Shown: piece after piece, positions 6,991-13,857 of the stretch
Position numbering within the stretch: position 1 is the stretch's first letter
Layout of the letters: every line of letters starts with the position of its first letter
From: Candidatus Limnocylindrales bacterium
Lineage (GTDB): Bacteria > Chloroflexota > Limnocylindria > Limnocylindrales > CSP1-4
Length of the DNA: 13,886 nt
Reading direction: 5' to 3'
Assembly (NCBI GenBank): GCA_030647575.1
Contig: JAUSJS010000272.1
Coordinates: 1-13,886, forward strand
Translations under genes and position numbers: made by a program
The notes under the pieces: generated by a model
What the model was told of the DNA's origin: nothing
Seen by the model: the letters and a program-made list of their open reading frames with translations, nothing else
Database searches by the model: none

Positions 6991-7797
6991 GTGACCGTCA
7001 CCGAGACTGCCGCGACCCTGCGCCTGCCCGGCGGCCCGCTCGACTACACCCTTCGACGTTCGCCCCGGTCGCGCGGGCTGCGCGTCGTCATCCACCCGGA
7101 TCGCGGCGTCATCGTAACGGTGCCGCCCCCCGGACGCCGGGGCTGGTCGGACCCCGAGCGACAGGTCCGTGTGTTCCTCGTCGAGCGCGAGCCGTGGCTG
7201 CGCCGCCAGCTGGACCGTCATGCTCGCGATCGATCCGAGCTCGCGGCTCGAGGCGGCCTCCGGGACGGCGCGCGGGTCCGCTTCCACGGCGATCTCCACC
7301 GGCTCCGCCTCCAGCCGGCTGGACCGGGCAGCCGCCGCTCCAGCGTGGAGCGCGTCGGTGGCGTCGATGAGGACGAGATCGTCGTCCGCCTGGCGCCCGC
7401 GGACCGCCGCTCGACGGCGGCCGTCCTCGAAGCGTGGCTCAAGCGGCGTGCCCGGCTCGAGATCGAGCGTGAGATCCACCGCCACGTGGCAGCCCTCGAC
7501 GTGGCTCCGATCGCGGTCAGCGTCCGCGACCAGCGGACTCGTTGGGGAAGTGCCTCGCGCCATGGCCGGCTCGCTTTCTCATGGCGGCTCATCCTGGCAC
7601 CGCCGGAAGCACTCGAAACGGTCGTCATCCACGAGCTCGCCCACCTGCGGGTATTCGGCCATGGGCCGCGCTTCTGGACGGTCGTCGCCTCCCGCCGGCC
7701 AGACCACGCGATCTGGCGGCGCTGGCTCCGCGACCACTCGACCGAGCTCCATGGCGCCCTCGACGAGGGTCTGTCGGAGGCGGAGCGCGCATCCTGA
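6991..7797 (+). CDS. YgjP-like (DUF45) zinc metallopeptidase-fold protein
   Basis: The 268-residue protein belongs to the YgjP/WLM-type metallopeptidase group. Its N-terminus (LRRSPRSRGLRVVIHPDRGVIVTVP) is the usual beta-rich start with conserved arginines. The C-terminal half has VRDQRTRWGSAS (178-189), FSWRLILAPPEALETVVIHE and the zinc site HELAH (214-218), with the third ligand H224 in GHGPRFW. The order and spacing are complete, so metal binding is expected. The physiological substrate of this family is not established. The start is GTG (6991); no strong ribosome site is seen. A 73-bp gap separates it from the following PAS-GGDEF-EAL gene. It lies downstream of the deacylase relic and has no obvious functional tie to it. 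No signal peptide or TM is seen, so it is probably cytoplasmic. Confidence 0.9.
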   Translation: MTVTETAATLRLPGGPLDYTLRRSPRSRGLRVVIHPDRGVIVTVPPPGRRGWSDPERQVRVFLVEREPWLRRQLDRHARDRSELAARGGLRDGARVRFHGDLHRLRLQPAGPGSRRSSVERVGGVDEDEIVVRLAPADRRSTAAVLEAWLKRRARLEIEREIHRHVAALDVAPIAVSVRDQRTRWGSASRHGRLAFSWRLILAPPEALETVVIHELAHLRVFGHGPRFWTVVASRRPDHAIWRRWLRDHSTELHGALDEGLSEAERAS

Positions 7798-7825
7798 CCG
7801 GCCTACCGGGCATGGGACGTTCGCC

Positions 7826-7831
7826 TAGTAT
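7826..7831 (+). promoter_or_regulatory. Possible -10 element for the PAS-GGDEF-EAL gene
   Basis: TAGTAT lies in the 73-bp gap before the gene, 39 bp ahead of the ATG at 7871. It fits TANNNT and matches TATAAT at four of six positions. No TTGACA-like -35 lies at the right distance, so the call is weak. Confidence 0.3.
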
Positions 7832-7870
7832 CCGCCGCCTGGCTCCGGCCGTAGGGTGGCAGGTGTGGGA

Positions 7871-10729
7871 ATGGCCGCACGCACGAATGACCTCGCCGCG
7901 GACGCCGGTCCCTTCGAGCTGACCGACCCGCTGACCCCTCCCTCGCGCCCGGACACGTCCAAGGATCGCCGGCGATCGGCGCTCGCCGGTGCCTGGAGCG
8001 AGGCCCGGGATCGCGCTACCGTCCGCCGGCTCCTGATCGTCGGGTTGCCCGTCCTGGGTGTCCTGATGCTCCTGACCGCGAGCGACGCCGGCGGCCAGGT
8101 CGTGCTCTGGGAGAACGCCCACTGGACCGTGGCGGGCCTCCTCGCCGCCGCCGTCGCCGCCAGTGCTGCCCATCGCAGTCGTGGGGTTGAGCGCCGCCTC
8201 CGTGGGCTGGTTGCCCTCGGTGCCGCCTCGTGGGCCGTCGGGCAGCTGTGCTGGGACCTCCAGACAGCAATGGCCTACTTCAGTGTTCCGGCACCGTCGG
8301 ACATCGGCTACCTGTTCCTGGTGGTGCCCGTGATCGTGGCCCTCGCGCTGGCGGTGCACGGTCGAACGCCACGCGCCGAGGAATATGCGGTCTACCTGGA
8401 CGCGACCGCCATCTTCCTGGCGATCACCGCGGTGATCCTGGCGGCCTACGGCGATCAGCTCGCCGGTCTGGGGCTCCTGGCGGCTGGGGTCACCGTGGCG
8501 TATCCGATCCTCCATCTCGCGACCGCCGGCGCGGGCCTTGTCTCGCTGCTCGCCACCCGGGCAGCCGTCCGTCTCAGCGGCGGCTACCTGCTGCTCGTCG
8601 GTTTCGCGATGCTGGGTTTCGCCTGGGTGGAGTGGCTGCGCCAGGCGCTGGTCGCCCTGCCGCCTGCCGGCAGCGTCGTCAACTACGTCTTCTCGGTCGG
8701 CATCGTCTGCGTTGGCATCGGCGCTGCTGGCTGGCGATTCGAGGACTCCAGCGACGGAACCTCTCGCCGAGCGACGACGATCGTGCACGGGGCGTTGCCG
8801 CTCACCGCCCTGATCGGCAGCGCCGCGTTGATCATCGTTCGTCACGCCAGCACGCCGGAAATCGGCCTGGTCGACCTTGCCGCCCTGGGCGCGATCCTGC
8901 TCGCGGGGGTGCGCCAGACGCTGCTCGTCCATGAGCGCGGGCGACTCCTCGACGATTCTGGCCGGGCGCGCGAGGAGCTCGAGGAAGCACTCGTCCAGCG
9001 GGCAGCCGCCGACTCCCGCTACCAAGTGCTCGTCGAGCGCGTCCCGGCCGCGGTCTACATCGACGTCGCGGATCCGGACGTGTCCGACGGTGGCCGCCTG
9101 GCCTACATGAGTCCGCAGATCGAATCCATCCTGGGTTATCCGGCGGAGGCATTCCTCGCGGACCCCGAGCTGTGGCCCGGACTGATCCACCCGGATGACC
9201 GCAAGGCGGCCTTCGCCGCGTACCACGAGCATTGGGCGACGGATCGGCCGCTGCGCGCCGACTACCGGATGCATGCTCGTGACGGCTCGCTGGTCTGGGT
9301 CCACGACGAGGCGTACTCGATGACCGAAGGACCGGCCGGCGGGCGGCGGGTTTCGCAGGGTCTGCTGGTCGACACGACCGATCAGAAACGGCTCGAGGAG
9401 CAGCTCCTCCACGACGCCCTGCACGACCCGCTGACCGGACTGGCGAATCGCGTGCTCTTCCGCGACCACGTCGAACGAGCACTCGCCGGCCGGCGCCGTC
9501 GCGGGACGAAGGTCGCGCTCCTGTTCGTCGATCTCGACGACTTCAAGGTGGTCAATGACTCGCTCGGGCATAAGGCGGGCGACCGGCTGCTGATCGAGGT
9601 CGCCAACCGGCTGACGGCGGTGATCCGGGCGGGCGACATCGCGGCTCGGCAGGGCGGCGATGAGTTCACGGTCCTGCTCGATCTCGTCCGCAGCGTCGAC
9701 GATGCGGTGGCGTCGGCCGAGCGGATCGCGACGGAGCTGCGCCGGCCGATCGAGCTCGAAGGTCGCTCTATCGTGATCACCCTGAGCGTCGGGATCGCGC
9801 TGGCGACCGACGCCGAGACCGATGCGGACGATCTGCTCGCCCACGCCGATGCAGCGATGTACGCGGCGAAGGGCCAGGGCAAAGCCCGCTACGCGGTCTT
9901 CGATCCAGCGATGCGGGTTCGGGCCAGGAGCCGCCTCCAGATGGAGGTCGAGCTACGCACGGCGATCGACCAGGAGGCGCTGGAGCTCCATTACCAACCG
10001 ATCGTCGAGTTGGCATCGAACAGGATCGTTGGCTTCGAAGCCCTGGTTCGCTGGCGCCACGCCGAGCACGGCCTGATTCTGCCGAATGCGTTCATCCCGC
10101 TGGCCGAGGCCACCGGGCTGATCGTCCCGCTCGGACGCCTGGTGACGAGGTCAGCCTGTCGAGAGCTGCGGGCGTGGATCGATAATGGGTCGTGCCGCGG
10201 CGACCTGACGGTGAGCGTCAACGTCTCACCTCGCCAGGCGGTTGAACCGGGCTTCGCGGCCGAGGTCGCCGAGATCCTGGCCACGACGAGTCTCCAGCCA
10301 TCGTCGCTGATCCTCGAGATCACCGAATCGCTGATGCTCCACGAGTCGGTGGCCAGCGGCTCGCTTCGGCAGCTCCACGAAATGGGGGTACAGCTGGTCG
10401 TCGACGACTTTGGGACCGGCTTTTCGGCCCTCGAATACTTCAAGCGCTTTGCCGTCCAGGGCCTGAAGATCGACCGCTCATTCATCGCTGGGCTCGGACG
10501 GTCCCGCGAGGACACCGCGATCGTCAGCGCGACCCTCGCCTTCGCCTCCGCCCTGGGCTTGTCGGTCACGGCGGAGGGTGTCGAGACCACCGACCAGCTC
10601 GACCGGCTTCGTGCACTTGGCTGCCAGCAGGCCCAGGGCTACCTGTTCGCTCGCCCCGTGCCGGCCGCAGAGGTGCCGGGCCTGCTGGAGGGAGCGGTCG
10701 CCCTGGCGCTCCTGTCCCGGGCGAGCTGA
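7871..10729 (+). CDS. Multi-TM PAS-GGDEF-EAL cyclic-di-GMP signalling protein
   Basis: With the ATG at 7871 the protein has 952 residues. About nine hydrophobic segments (roughly residues 54-350) form an integral-membrane sensor. A PAS fold follows (about 380-505, including YMSPQIESILGYPAEAF, LIHPDD and RMHARDGSLVWVHDEA), with a short linker into GGDEF: DPLTGLANR, FVDLDDFKVVNDSLGH, inhibition site RAGD (586-589) and GGDEF (595-599) in ARQGGDEF. The EAL domain is complete: EALVRW (723-728), NVSPRQ, EITES (816-820), DDFGTG (845-850), LKIDRSFI, AEGVE (901-905) and QGYLF. Both activities look intact. Signals sensed by membrane and PAS parts are unknown. GTG codons at 7856 and 7865 are alternative starts; the ATG is preferred because AGG lies 7 nt upstream. 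It is followed 207 bp later by the BTAD regulator on the same strand. Confidence 0.95.
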   Translation: MAARTNDLAADAGPFELTDPLTPPSRPDTSKDRRRSALAGAWSEARDRATVRRLLIVGLPVLGVLMLLTASDAGGQVVLWENAHWTVAGLLAAAVAASAAHRSRGVERRLRGLVALGAASWAVGQLCWDLQTAMAYFSVPAPSDIGYLFLVVPVIVALALAVHGRTPRAEEYAVYLDATAIFLAITAVILAAYGDQLAGLGLLAAGVTVAYPILHLATAGAGLVSLLATRAAVRLSGGYLLLVGFAMLGFAWVEWLRQALVALPPAGSVVNYVFSVGIVCVGIGAAGWRFEDSSDGTSRRATTIVHGALPLTALIGSAALIIVRHASTPEIGLVDLAALGAILLAGVRQTLLVHERGRLLDDSGRAREELEEALVQRAAADSRYQVLVERVPAAVYIDVADPDVSDGGRLAYMSPQIESILGYPAEAFLADPELWPGLIHPDDRKAAFAAYHEHWATDRPLRADYRMHARDGSLVWVHDEAYSMTEGPAGGRRVSQGLLVDTTDQKRLEEQLLHDALHDPLTGLANRVLFRDHVERALAGRRRRGTKVALLFVDLDDFKVVNDSLGHKAGDRLLIEVANRLTAVIRAGDIAARQGGDEFTVLLDLVRSVDDAVASAERIATELRRPIELEGRSIVITLSVGIALATDAETDADDLLAHADAAMYAAKGQGKARYAVFDPAMRVRARSRLQMEVELRTAIDQEALELHYQPIVELASNRIVGFEALVRWRHAEHGLILPNAFIPLAEATGLIVPLGRLVTRSACRELRAWIDNGSCRGDLTVSVNVSPRQAVEPGFAAEVAEILATTSLQPSSLILEITESLMLHESVASGSLRQLHEMGVQLVVDDFGTGFSALEYFKRFAVQGLKIDRSFIAGLGRSREDTAIVSATLAFASALGLSVTAEGVETTDQLDRLRALGCQQAQGYLFARPVPAAEVPGLLEGAVALALLSRAS

Positions 10730-10743
10730 CCGGTCCGCCATTC

Positions 10744-10766
10744 GGGCGGGCGATGTGCACCCGCCC
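10744..10766 (+). terminator. GC hairpin just after the EAL gene
   Basis: GGGCGGG (10744-10750) pairs with CCCGCCC (10760-10766) across a 9-nt loop, 14 bp after the stop codon. The stem is perfect and the position suits a terminator that would separate the EAL gene from the BTAD regulator. There is no T-tract. Confidence 0.45.
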
Positions 10767-10777
10767 CGGCGGCGGGC

Positions 10778-10900
10778 GTGGACGCCGACCTCGAGTGGTG
10801 CCAAGATGCCCGGCACGGCGAGGTCATCGACGTCTGTGAGCCGGACCACGGCCGCCCGACTCTCGAGTCCATCGGCGACGACCTGATCGACGCGCGATAG
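10778..10900 (+). CDS. Possible 40-residue acidic small protein (doubtful)
   Basis: GTG at 10778 opens a frame to TAG at 10898-10900 starting VDADLEWCQDARHGEVIDVC and ending GDDLIDAR. The third positions are mostly G/C and the product is acidic with two cysteines. It lies in the same frame as the EAL gene, beyond that gene's stop. No family is recognised and no clear ribosome site precedes it, so it may be chance or a decayed extension. Confidence 0.15.
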   Translation: MDADLEWCQDARHGEVIDVCEPDHGRPTLESIGDDLIDAR

Positions 10901-10922
10901 GCCGAAACGCGCAACTGCCGGC

Positions 10923-10927
10923 GGAGG
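10923..10927 (+). promoter_or_regulatory. Shine-Dalgarno for the GTG start of the BTAD regulator
   Basis: GGAGG lies 9 nt before the GTG at 10937. It supports this start and independent translation from the EAL gene upstream. Confidence 0.65.
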
Positions 10928-10936
10928 ACAGCCGTC

Positions 10937-12946
10937 GTGCCAACGCCCCAGCAGCTCGAGGTCGCGGCTCACAGCCTGATCGCGGTCCTCGGCGTCTGGC
11001 TGGGGTTGACCGTGTTCACCCGGTCCCGGGCCCTCTCCTCACGGATCTTCACGTTCCTGTCGCTGGCGCTCGTCGTCTGGAGCTGCGCCATCATCCTGCA
11101 GCGCCTGTCGGGCTCCCTCCCGGCCGTCCAGATCGGCCATGCGATCGAGGAGACCGCCGGGGCGCTCATCGTTCCGGCCACCGCCCACCTCTCGCTCGCC
11201 ATCGCTGCCGAAGGGCACCCAACCGGTGGCCGGCGCCGGGTCATCGGCGTCCTGTACGTGCTGAGCGTGCTCTTCGCCCTCCCGGGGATCGTGGATCCGG
11301 CCGCTCCGATCTCGCTCGTGGCGCCGCACTTGAGCCTTGGCCCGGTGCCCGGCGCCGTGCTCGGCTGGGCGTGGATCGCATCGCGTCTTGGCACTCTGTC
11401 GATCGGCGCGGTCTGGTTGCTGGAGGCGTTTCGCGGGACGCCGCGAGCGGATCCGCGCCGGCGGCAGCTGGGGGTCACGCTCGCGACCGTTGTCGTGGCC
11501 GCGGTCGGCGGGGCGATCAGGTTCCTGCCCGTGCTGGGCGAGACCGATCCGTGGATCGGCATTTCGCTCGTCGCCGTGGCCATGATCCTCGCTGCAGCAG
11601 CCGTCCTCCCGGCGGGCGTCTTCTTCGCGGCCGAGGTGGCCGGCAAGGCGTTCTGGACCTCGATCGGTCTCGGGCTGGGCCTGTTCCTGCTGGTCGGCGC
11701 GCTGGTTGCTGTCGACACGGCGAGCCGCAGCCTGCTGGGCCTGGATCTTCCGCTCCTCACCGCCATGGCCCTGGTCGTCACGATCGCCGTGTACGAGCCG
11801 GCGGCGACGTGGCTTCGCGCCCGCCTGCGGGACCGTTCGCCGCGGGCGATTGCCCGCGAGCGCCTCGTGCGAGCCCTCGGCCAGTCGACCCTCACGACGC
11901 AGGCCGCCGACGCAGGTGTTCAGCCGGCCCTGACCCGTCTCACCCGAGCGCTCGACCTGGCCGGCGCGGTGGTCGTCCGGCCCGATGGCGCGATCGTCGC
12001 CTCCGACGGGCTCGAGCCGGAGGGACCGCACCAACCGACCGTGGCACTCATCGCGGACGGGGAGGCGGTCGGCGAACTGCGCCTGGGTCGGGCTCGCTCC
12101 GGCGCGCAGCTCAGCTCGCGCGACGAGGAACTGGTGCGCCTCACCGCCCGGTATCTTGCGGCGGCGCTGCGGACCGGCCGGCGGGAGGATGAGCAGGCGG
12201 ACGCCTTGACCGATCTGTCAGAGGACCGCGCCGAACTGGATTCGACCGCGTCCACGCTCCACGCCGCGCTGCTCCGGCATGCATCCGCGCCACCCGGGCT
12301 GCACGTGTTCGCCTTGGGGACGTTGCGCGTCGAACGTGGGGGCGAGCGGATCCAACGGTGGGGCGGGGAGAAGGCGGGCACGCGCCAGGCGCAGGGGCTG
12401 TTCGCGTTCCTGTTCGATCGCGGTGAGCGTGGTGTCGCCAAGGACGAGGCGCTCGAATTGATCTGGCCGGACACCGACCTGGAGCGGGCGGACCTGGCCT
12501 TCCATCGCACCCTCGGCGGCCTTCGCCACACCCTCGATCCGGACGGCCGGAGTGGCAAGCAGGTGATTCGGTTCTACAACGATCGGTATCGGCTCGACCC
12601 CGCGCTGGTCGAGTGGTCCGACGTGGGAGCGTTTCTGGGCCGACTCGATGAGGCTCGTGCGACCAGCGACCGGAAGGAGGCGCTCCGGCTGCTGGAGGCC
12701 GCCCGGGCGCTCTATCGCGGCGAGTACCTGGACGACTGCCCGTTCTACGGCGACAGTGCCCACGTCGATGACCGCCGTGAGGCGTTGCGAGGGCGATGCG
12801 TCGACCTGCTTCTCGCCGTGGGTGAAGGCTATGAGCAGGCTGGCGACCGGGTTTCGGCCGCCGCGGCCTATCGCGATGCGCTTGCACTGAGCGACGATTG
12901 CCCGCCGGCCCAGGCCGGCCTGGCCCGCCTGGCCCACCAGGGCTGA
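10937..12946 (+). CDS. Membrane-embedded SARP-like regulator: multi-TM, GAF, wHTH, BTAD
   Basis: The 669-residue protein has about nine hydrophobic segments in residues 10-290 (11-29, 36-54, 72-90, 103-118, 136-162, 178-198, 207-231, 241-260, 270-287), resembling the N-terminal 7TM-type sensor halves of histidine kinases. A GAF-like domain follows (about 305-412, ending SSRDEELVRLTARYLAAALR), then a short acidic linker. Residues 455-553 form an OmpR/PhoB-type winged helix (LHVFALGTLRVERGG..., DEALELIWPDTDLERADLAF, HRTLGGLRHTLDP, YRLDP). Residues 560-665 are a bacterial transcriptional activator domain of TPR-like helices (EALRLLEAARALYRGEYLDD, ..., AAAAYRDALAL). No kinase or receiver domain is present, so signal input and DNA binding appear to share one chain, the logic of CadC/ToxR with SARP-type output. 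Targets are unknown; see the 11-bp repeats just downstream. Confidence 0.9.
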   Translation: MPTPQQLEVAAHSLIAVLGVWLGLTVFTRSRALSSRIFTFLSLALVVWSCAIILQRLSGSLPAVQIGHAIEETAGALIVPATAHLSLAIAAEGHPTGGRRRVIGVLYVLSVLFALPGIVDPAAPISLVAPHLSLGPVPGAVLGWAWIASRLGTLSIGAVWLLEAFRGTPRADPRRRQLGVTLATVVVAAVGGAIRFLPVLGETDPWIGISLVAVAMILAAAAVLPAGVFFAAEVAGKAFWTSIGLGLGLFLLVGALVAVDTASRSLLGLDLPLLTAMALVVTIAVYEPAATWLRARLRDRSPRAIARERLVRALGQSTLTTQAADAGVQPALTRLTRALDLAGAVVVRPDGAIVASDGLEPEGPHQPTVALIADGEAVGELRLGRARSGAQLSSRDEELVRLTARYLAAALRTGRREDEQADALTDLSEDRAELDSTASTLHAALLRHASAPPGLHVFALGTLRVERGGERIQRWGGEKAGTRQAQGLFAFLFDRGERGVAKDEALELIWPDTDLERADLAFHRTLGGLRHTLDPDGRSGKQVIRFYNDRYRLDPALVEWSDVGAFLGRLDEARATSDRKEALRLLEAARALYRGEYLDDCPFYGDSAHVDDRREALRGRCVDLLLAVGEGYEQAGDRVSAAAAYRDALALSDDCPPAQAGLARLAHQG

Positions 12947-12962
12947 ACCCTCGCCCGGGCCA

Positions 12963-13002
12963 CGCAGTCCGGACGCAGTCTCACCGCAGTCTGACCGCAG
13001 GG
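12963..13002 (+). promoter_or_regulatory. Four heptamer direct repeats at 11-bp period, SARP/OmpR-type operator candidate
   Basis: CGCAGTC occurs exactly at 12963-12969, 12974-12980 and 12985-12991, and as CGCAGGG at 12996-13002, always 11 bp apart with 4-bp spacers. SARP and OmpR/PhoB-type winged helices are known to bind heptamer direct repeats with this one-helical-turn spacing. The array starts 16 bp past the stop of the BTAD regulator. A weak -10 (CATTGT, 13012-13017) lies 9 bp beyond the last repeat, close to the 8-bp distance typical of SARP-activated promoters. Function is inferred. Confidence 0.5.
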
Positions 13003-13023
13003 GGCATCGCGCATTGTGCCCCT

Positions 13024-13089
13024 GCACCGACGGCGTTCGCGCCACATCGATCCCGATCTGGGGATCGGGATCTCGACGGCCGTCGGTGC
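13024..13089. other. Large nested stem-loop in the convergent gap
   Basis: GCACCGACGGC (13024-13034) pairs perfectly over 11 bp with GCCGTCGGTGC (13079-13089). Inside it GATCCCGATC (13049-13058) pairs over 10 bp with GATCGGGATC (13063-13072) around a TGGG loop. The right outer arm overlaps a 12-bp palindrome (13074-13085). It could be a terminator for the BTAD gene (77 bp after its stop) or the 5' part of a structured RNA starting near 13024. There is no T-tract. Confidence 0.55.
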
Positions 13090-13169
13090 TGGTCTCGCGG
13101 GCCTGTGAGAGTGCCCGTTTTCGCGGACTCGAGAGGCGCCGGTCCGGGTCGCGCGACAGGAGGGGAGTC

Positions 13170-13191
13170 GCGCGGCCAAGCCGGGCCGCAC
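13170..13191 (-). terminator. Hairpin after tRNA-Ala(CGC), candidate terminator
   Basis: On the minus strand GTGCGGCC pairs with GGCCGCGC (8 bp, one G-U) around CGGCTT, beginning 13 nt after the encoded CCA. The position suits a tRNA terminator, although the downstream sequence is C-rich and not T-rich. Confidence 0.4.
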
Positions 13192-13204
13192 CAAGCCAGG
13201 GCGG

Positions 13205-13280
13205 TGGTGGAGATGAGGGGACTCGAACCCCTGACCCCCGCGATGCGAACGCGGTGCTCTTCCAGCTGAGCTACATCCCC
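13205..13280 (-). tRNA. tRNA-Ala (anticodon CGC)
   Basis: It is read on the minus strand from 13280 and is 76 nt with encoded CCA. The arms are acceptor GGGGATG/CATCTCC with the G3-U70 alanine identity pair, D arm GCTC...GAGC, anticodon stem CCGCG/CGCGG with loop TTCGCAT (anticodon CGC), and T arm AGGGG-TTCGAGT-CCCCT. It reads GCG codons, abundant in GC-rich genes, and complements the GGC isoacceptor at the left of the window. Confidence 0.97.
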
Positions 13281-13322
13281 ATCGGGTCAGACGGTCGCCC
13301 GCGAGCGCCGGACCGGTGGCCG

Positions 13323-13351
13323 AGTGTAGCACGGGGCCCCTTCGCTCCGGC
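13323..13351 (-). promoter_or_regulatory. Promoter of tRNA-Ala(CGC)
   Basis: On the minus strand GCCGGA (13346-13351), a 17-bp spacer and TACACT (13323-13328) with a TGC extension repeat the design seen before the other tRNA-Ala. The -10 ends 42 bp before the mature tRNA, so a leader of about 35 nt should be removed by RNase P. Confidence 0.55.
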
Positions 13352-13355
13352 GCTC

Positions 13356-13377
13356 AGAGCCGGCGCCCAGCGGCTCT
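13356..13377 (-). terminator. Hairpin after the right-edge hypothetical gene
   Basis: AGAGCCG (13356-13362) pairs with CGGCTCT (13371-13377) over 7 bp with an 8-nt loop, about 40 bp past the stop of the minus-strand gene and just upstream of the tRNA promoter. It may end that transcript. There is no T-tract. Confidence 0.3.
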
Positions 13378-13416
13378 CGGCGGAGCGGAACCATGCGGCC
13401 TGAGGCCACGCGCCGA

Positions 13417-13857
13417 TCAGGCGGTGGATGGTCCAGGGCCGAGCTCGCAGATCGCTAGCAGGTCCATAGCTCGGTCGAGATCCATGTCGGCGTAGAACAA
13501 ATCCGCGACCGAGAATCGAAGGAACGTCTCGAGATCCATCGACGGCGGCGCGACCGCCACTTCCGTCGTCGGCGCGATTGCGCGCGTCGACACGGGCCGA
13601 GTAGCTCGTTTTCGTCCCGGTCGCACGACCGAACGGAGCCATGCCCTCGCGAAACCCGGCAGGACCGCCCGCACGACTCGAAGAGGCAAGGGCCTGGCCG
13701 GTCGAACGGGCGGCGCGATCGCCGGCGCATGGCGCGCCGTGGCTTCACGCGCCGCGGCCGCCTGGCGCGCCGCCGCCTCCTCCTTCCGCCGGATGCGCTG
13801 GCGTGCCGCGTCGACGCGACGGATCTCGGTCTCGTAGAGGGTGGGCGTGCCGAACAT
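13417..13857 (-). CDS. Hypothetical basic protein, possibly extending beyond the window
   Basis: I do not recognise this 146-residue product. Residues 1-45 (MFGTPTLYETEIRRVDAARQ, then repeated Arg/Glu/Ala) look like one charged helix or short coiled coil. Residues 46-92 are Pro/Arg-rich and strongly basic. The last 40 residues (DLETFLRFSVADLFYADMDL...DLLAICELG) are acidic and probably helical. There is no TM or signal peptide. Third positions are strongly G/C in the first third and weaker later, which supports real coding at least at the N-terminus. The frame stays open for nine more codons to the window edge, so the ATG at 13857 may be internal. The stop is 136 bp upstream of tRNA-Ala(CGC), on the same strand. 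Confidence 0.55.
   Translation of the reverse strand: MFGTPTLYETEIRRVDAARQRIRRKEEAAARQAAAAREATARHAPAIAPPVRPARPLPLRVVRAVLPGFARAWLRSVVRPGRKRATRPVSTRAIAPTTEVAVAPPSMDLETFLRFSVADLFYADMDLDRAMDLLAICELGPGPSTA

Noticed and set aside
7625..9844. Minus-strand open frame of 739 codons
   Set aside because: It is antisense to the YgjP-like and PAS-GGDEF-EAL genes, both with complete motifs. Long antisense frames are expected from GC-rich codon bias, and no family motif is seen in it.
4000..13280. tRNA-flanked integrative element between the two tRNA-Ala genes
   Set aside because: No integrase, excision gene or phage gene lies between them. The shared 3' sequence is ordinary tRNA similarity, and the genes between look like normal chromosomal genes.
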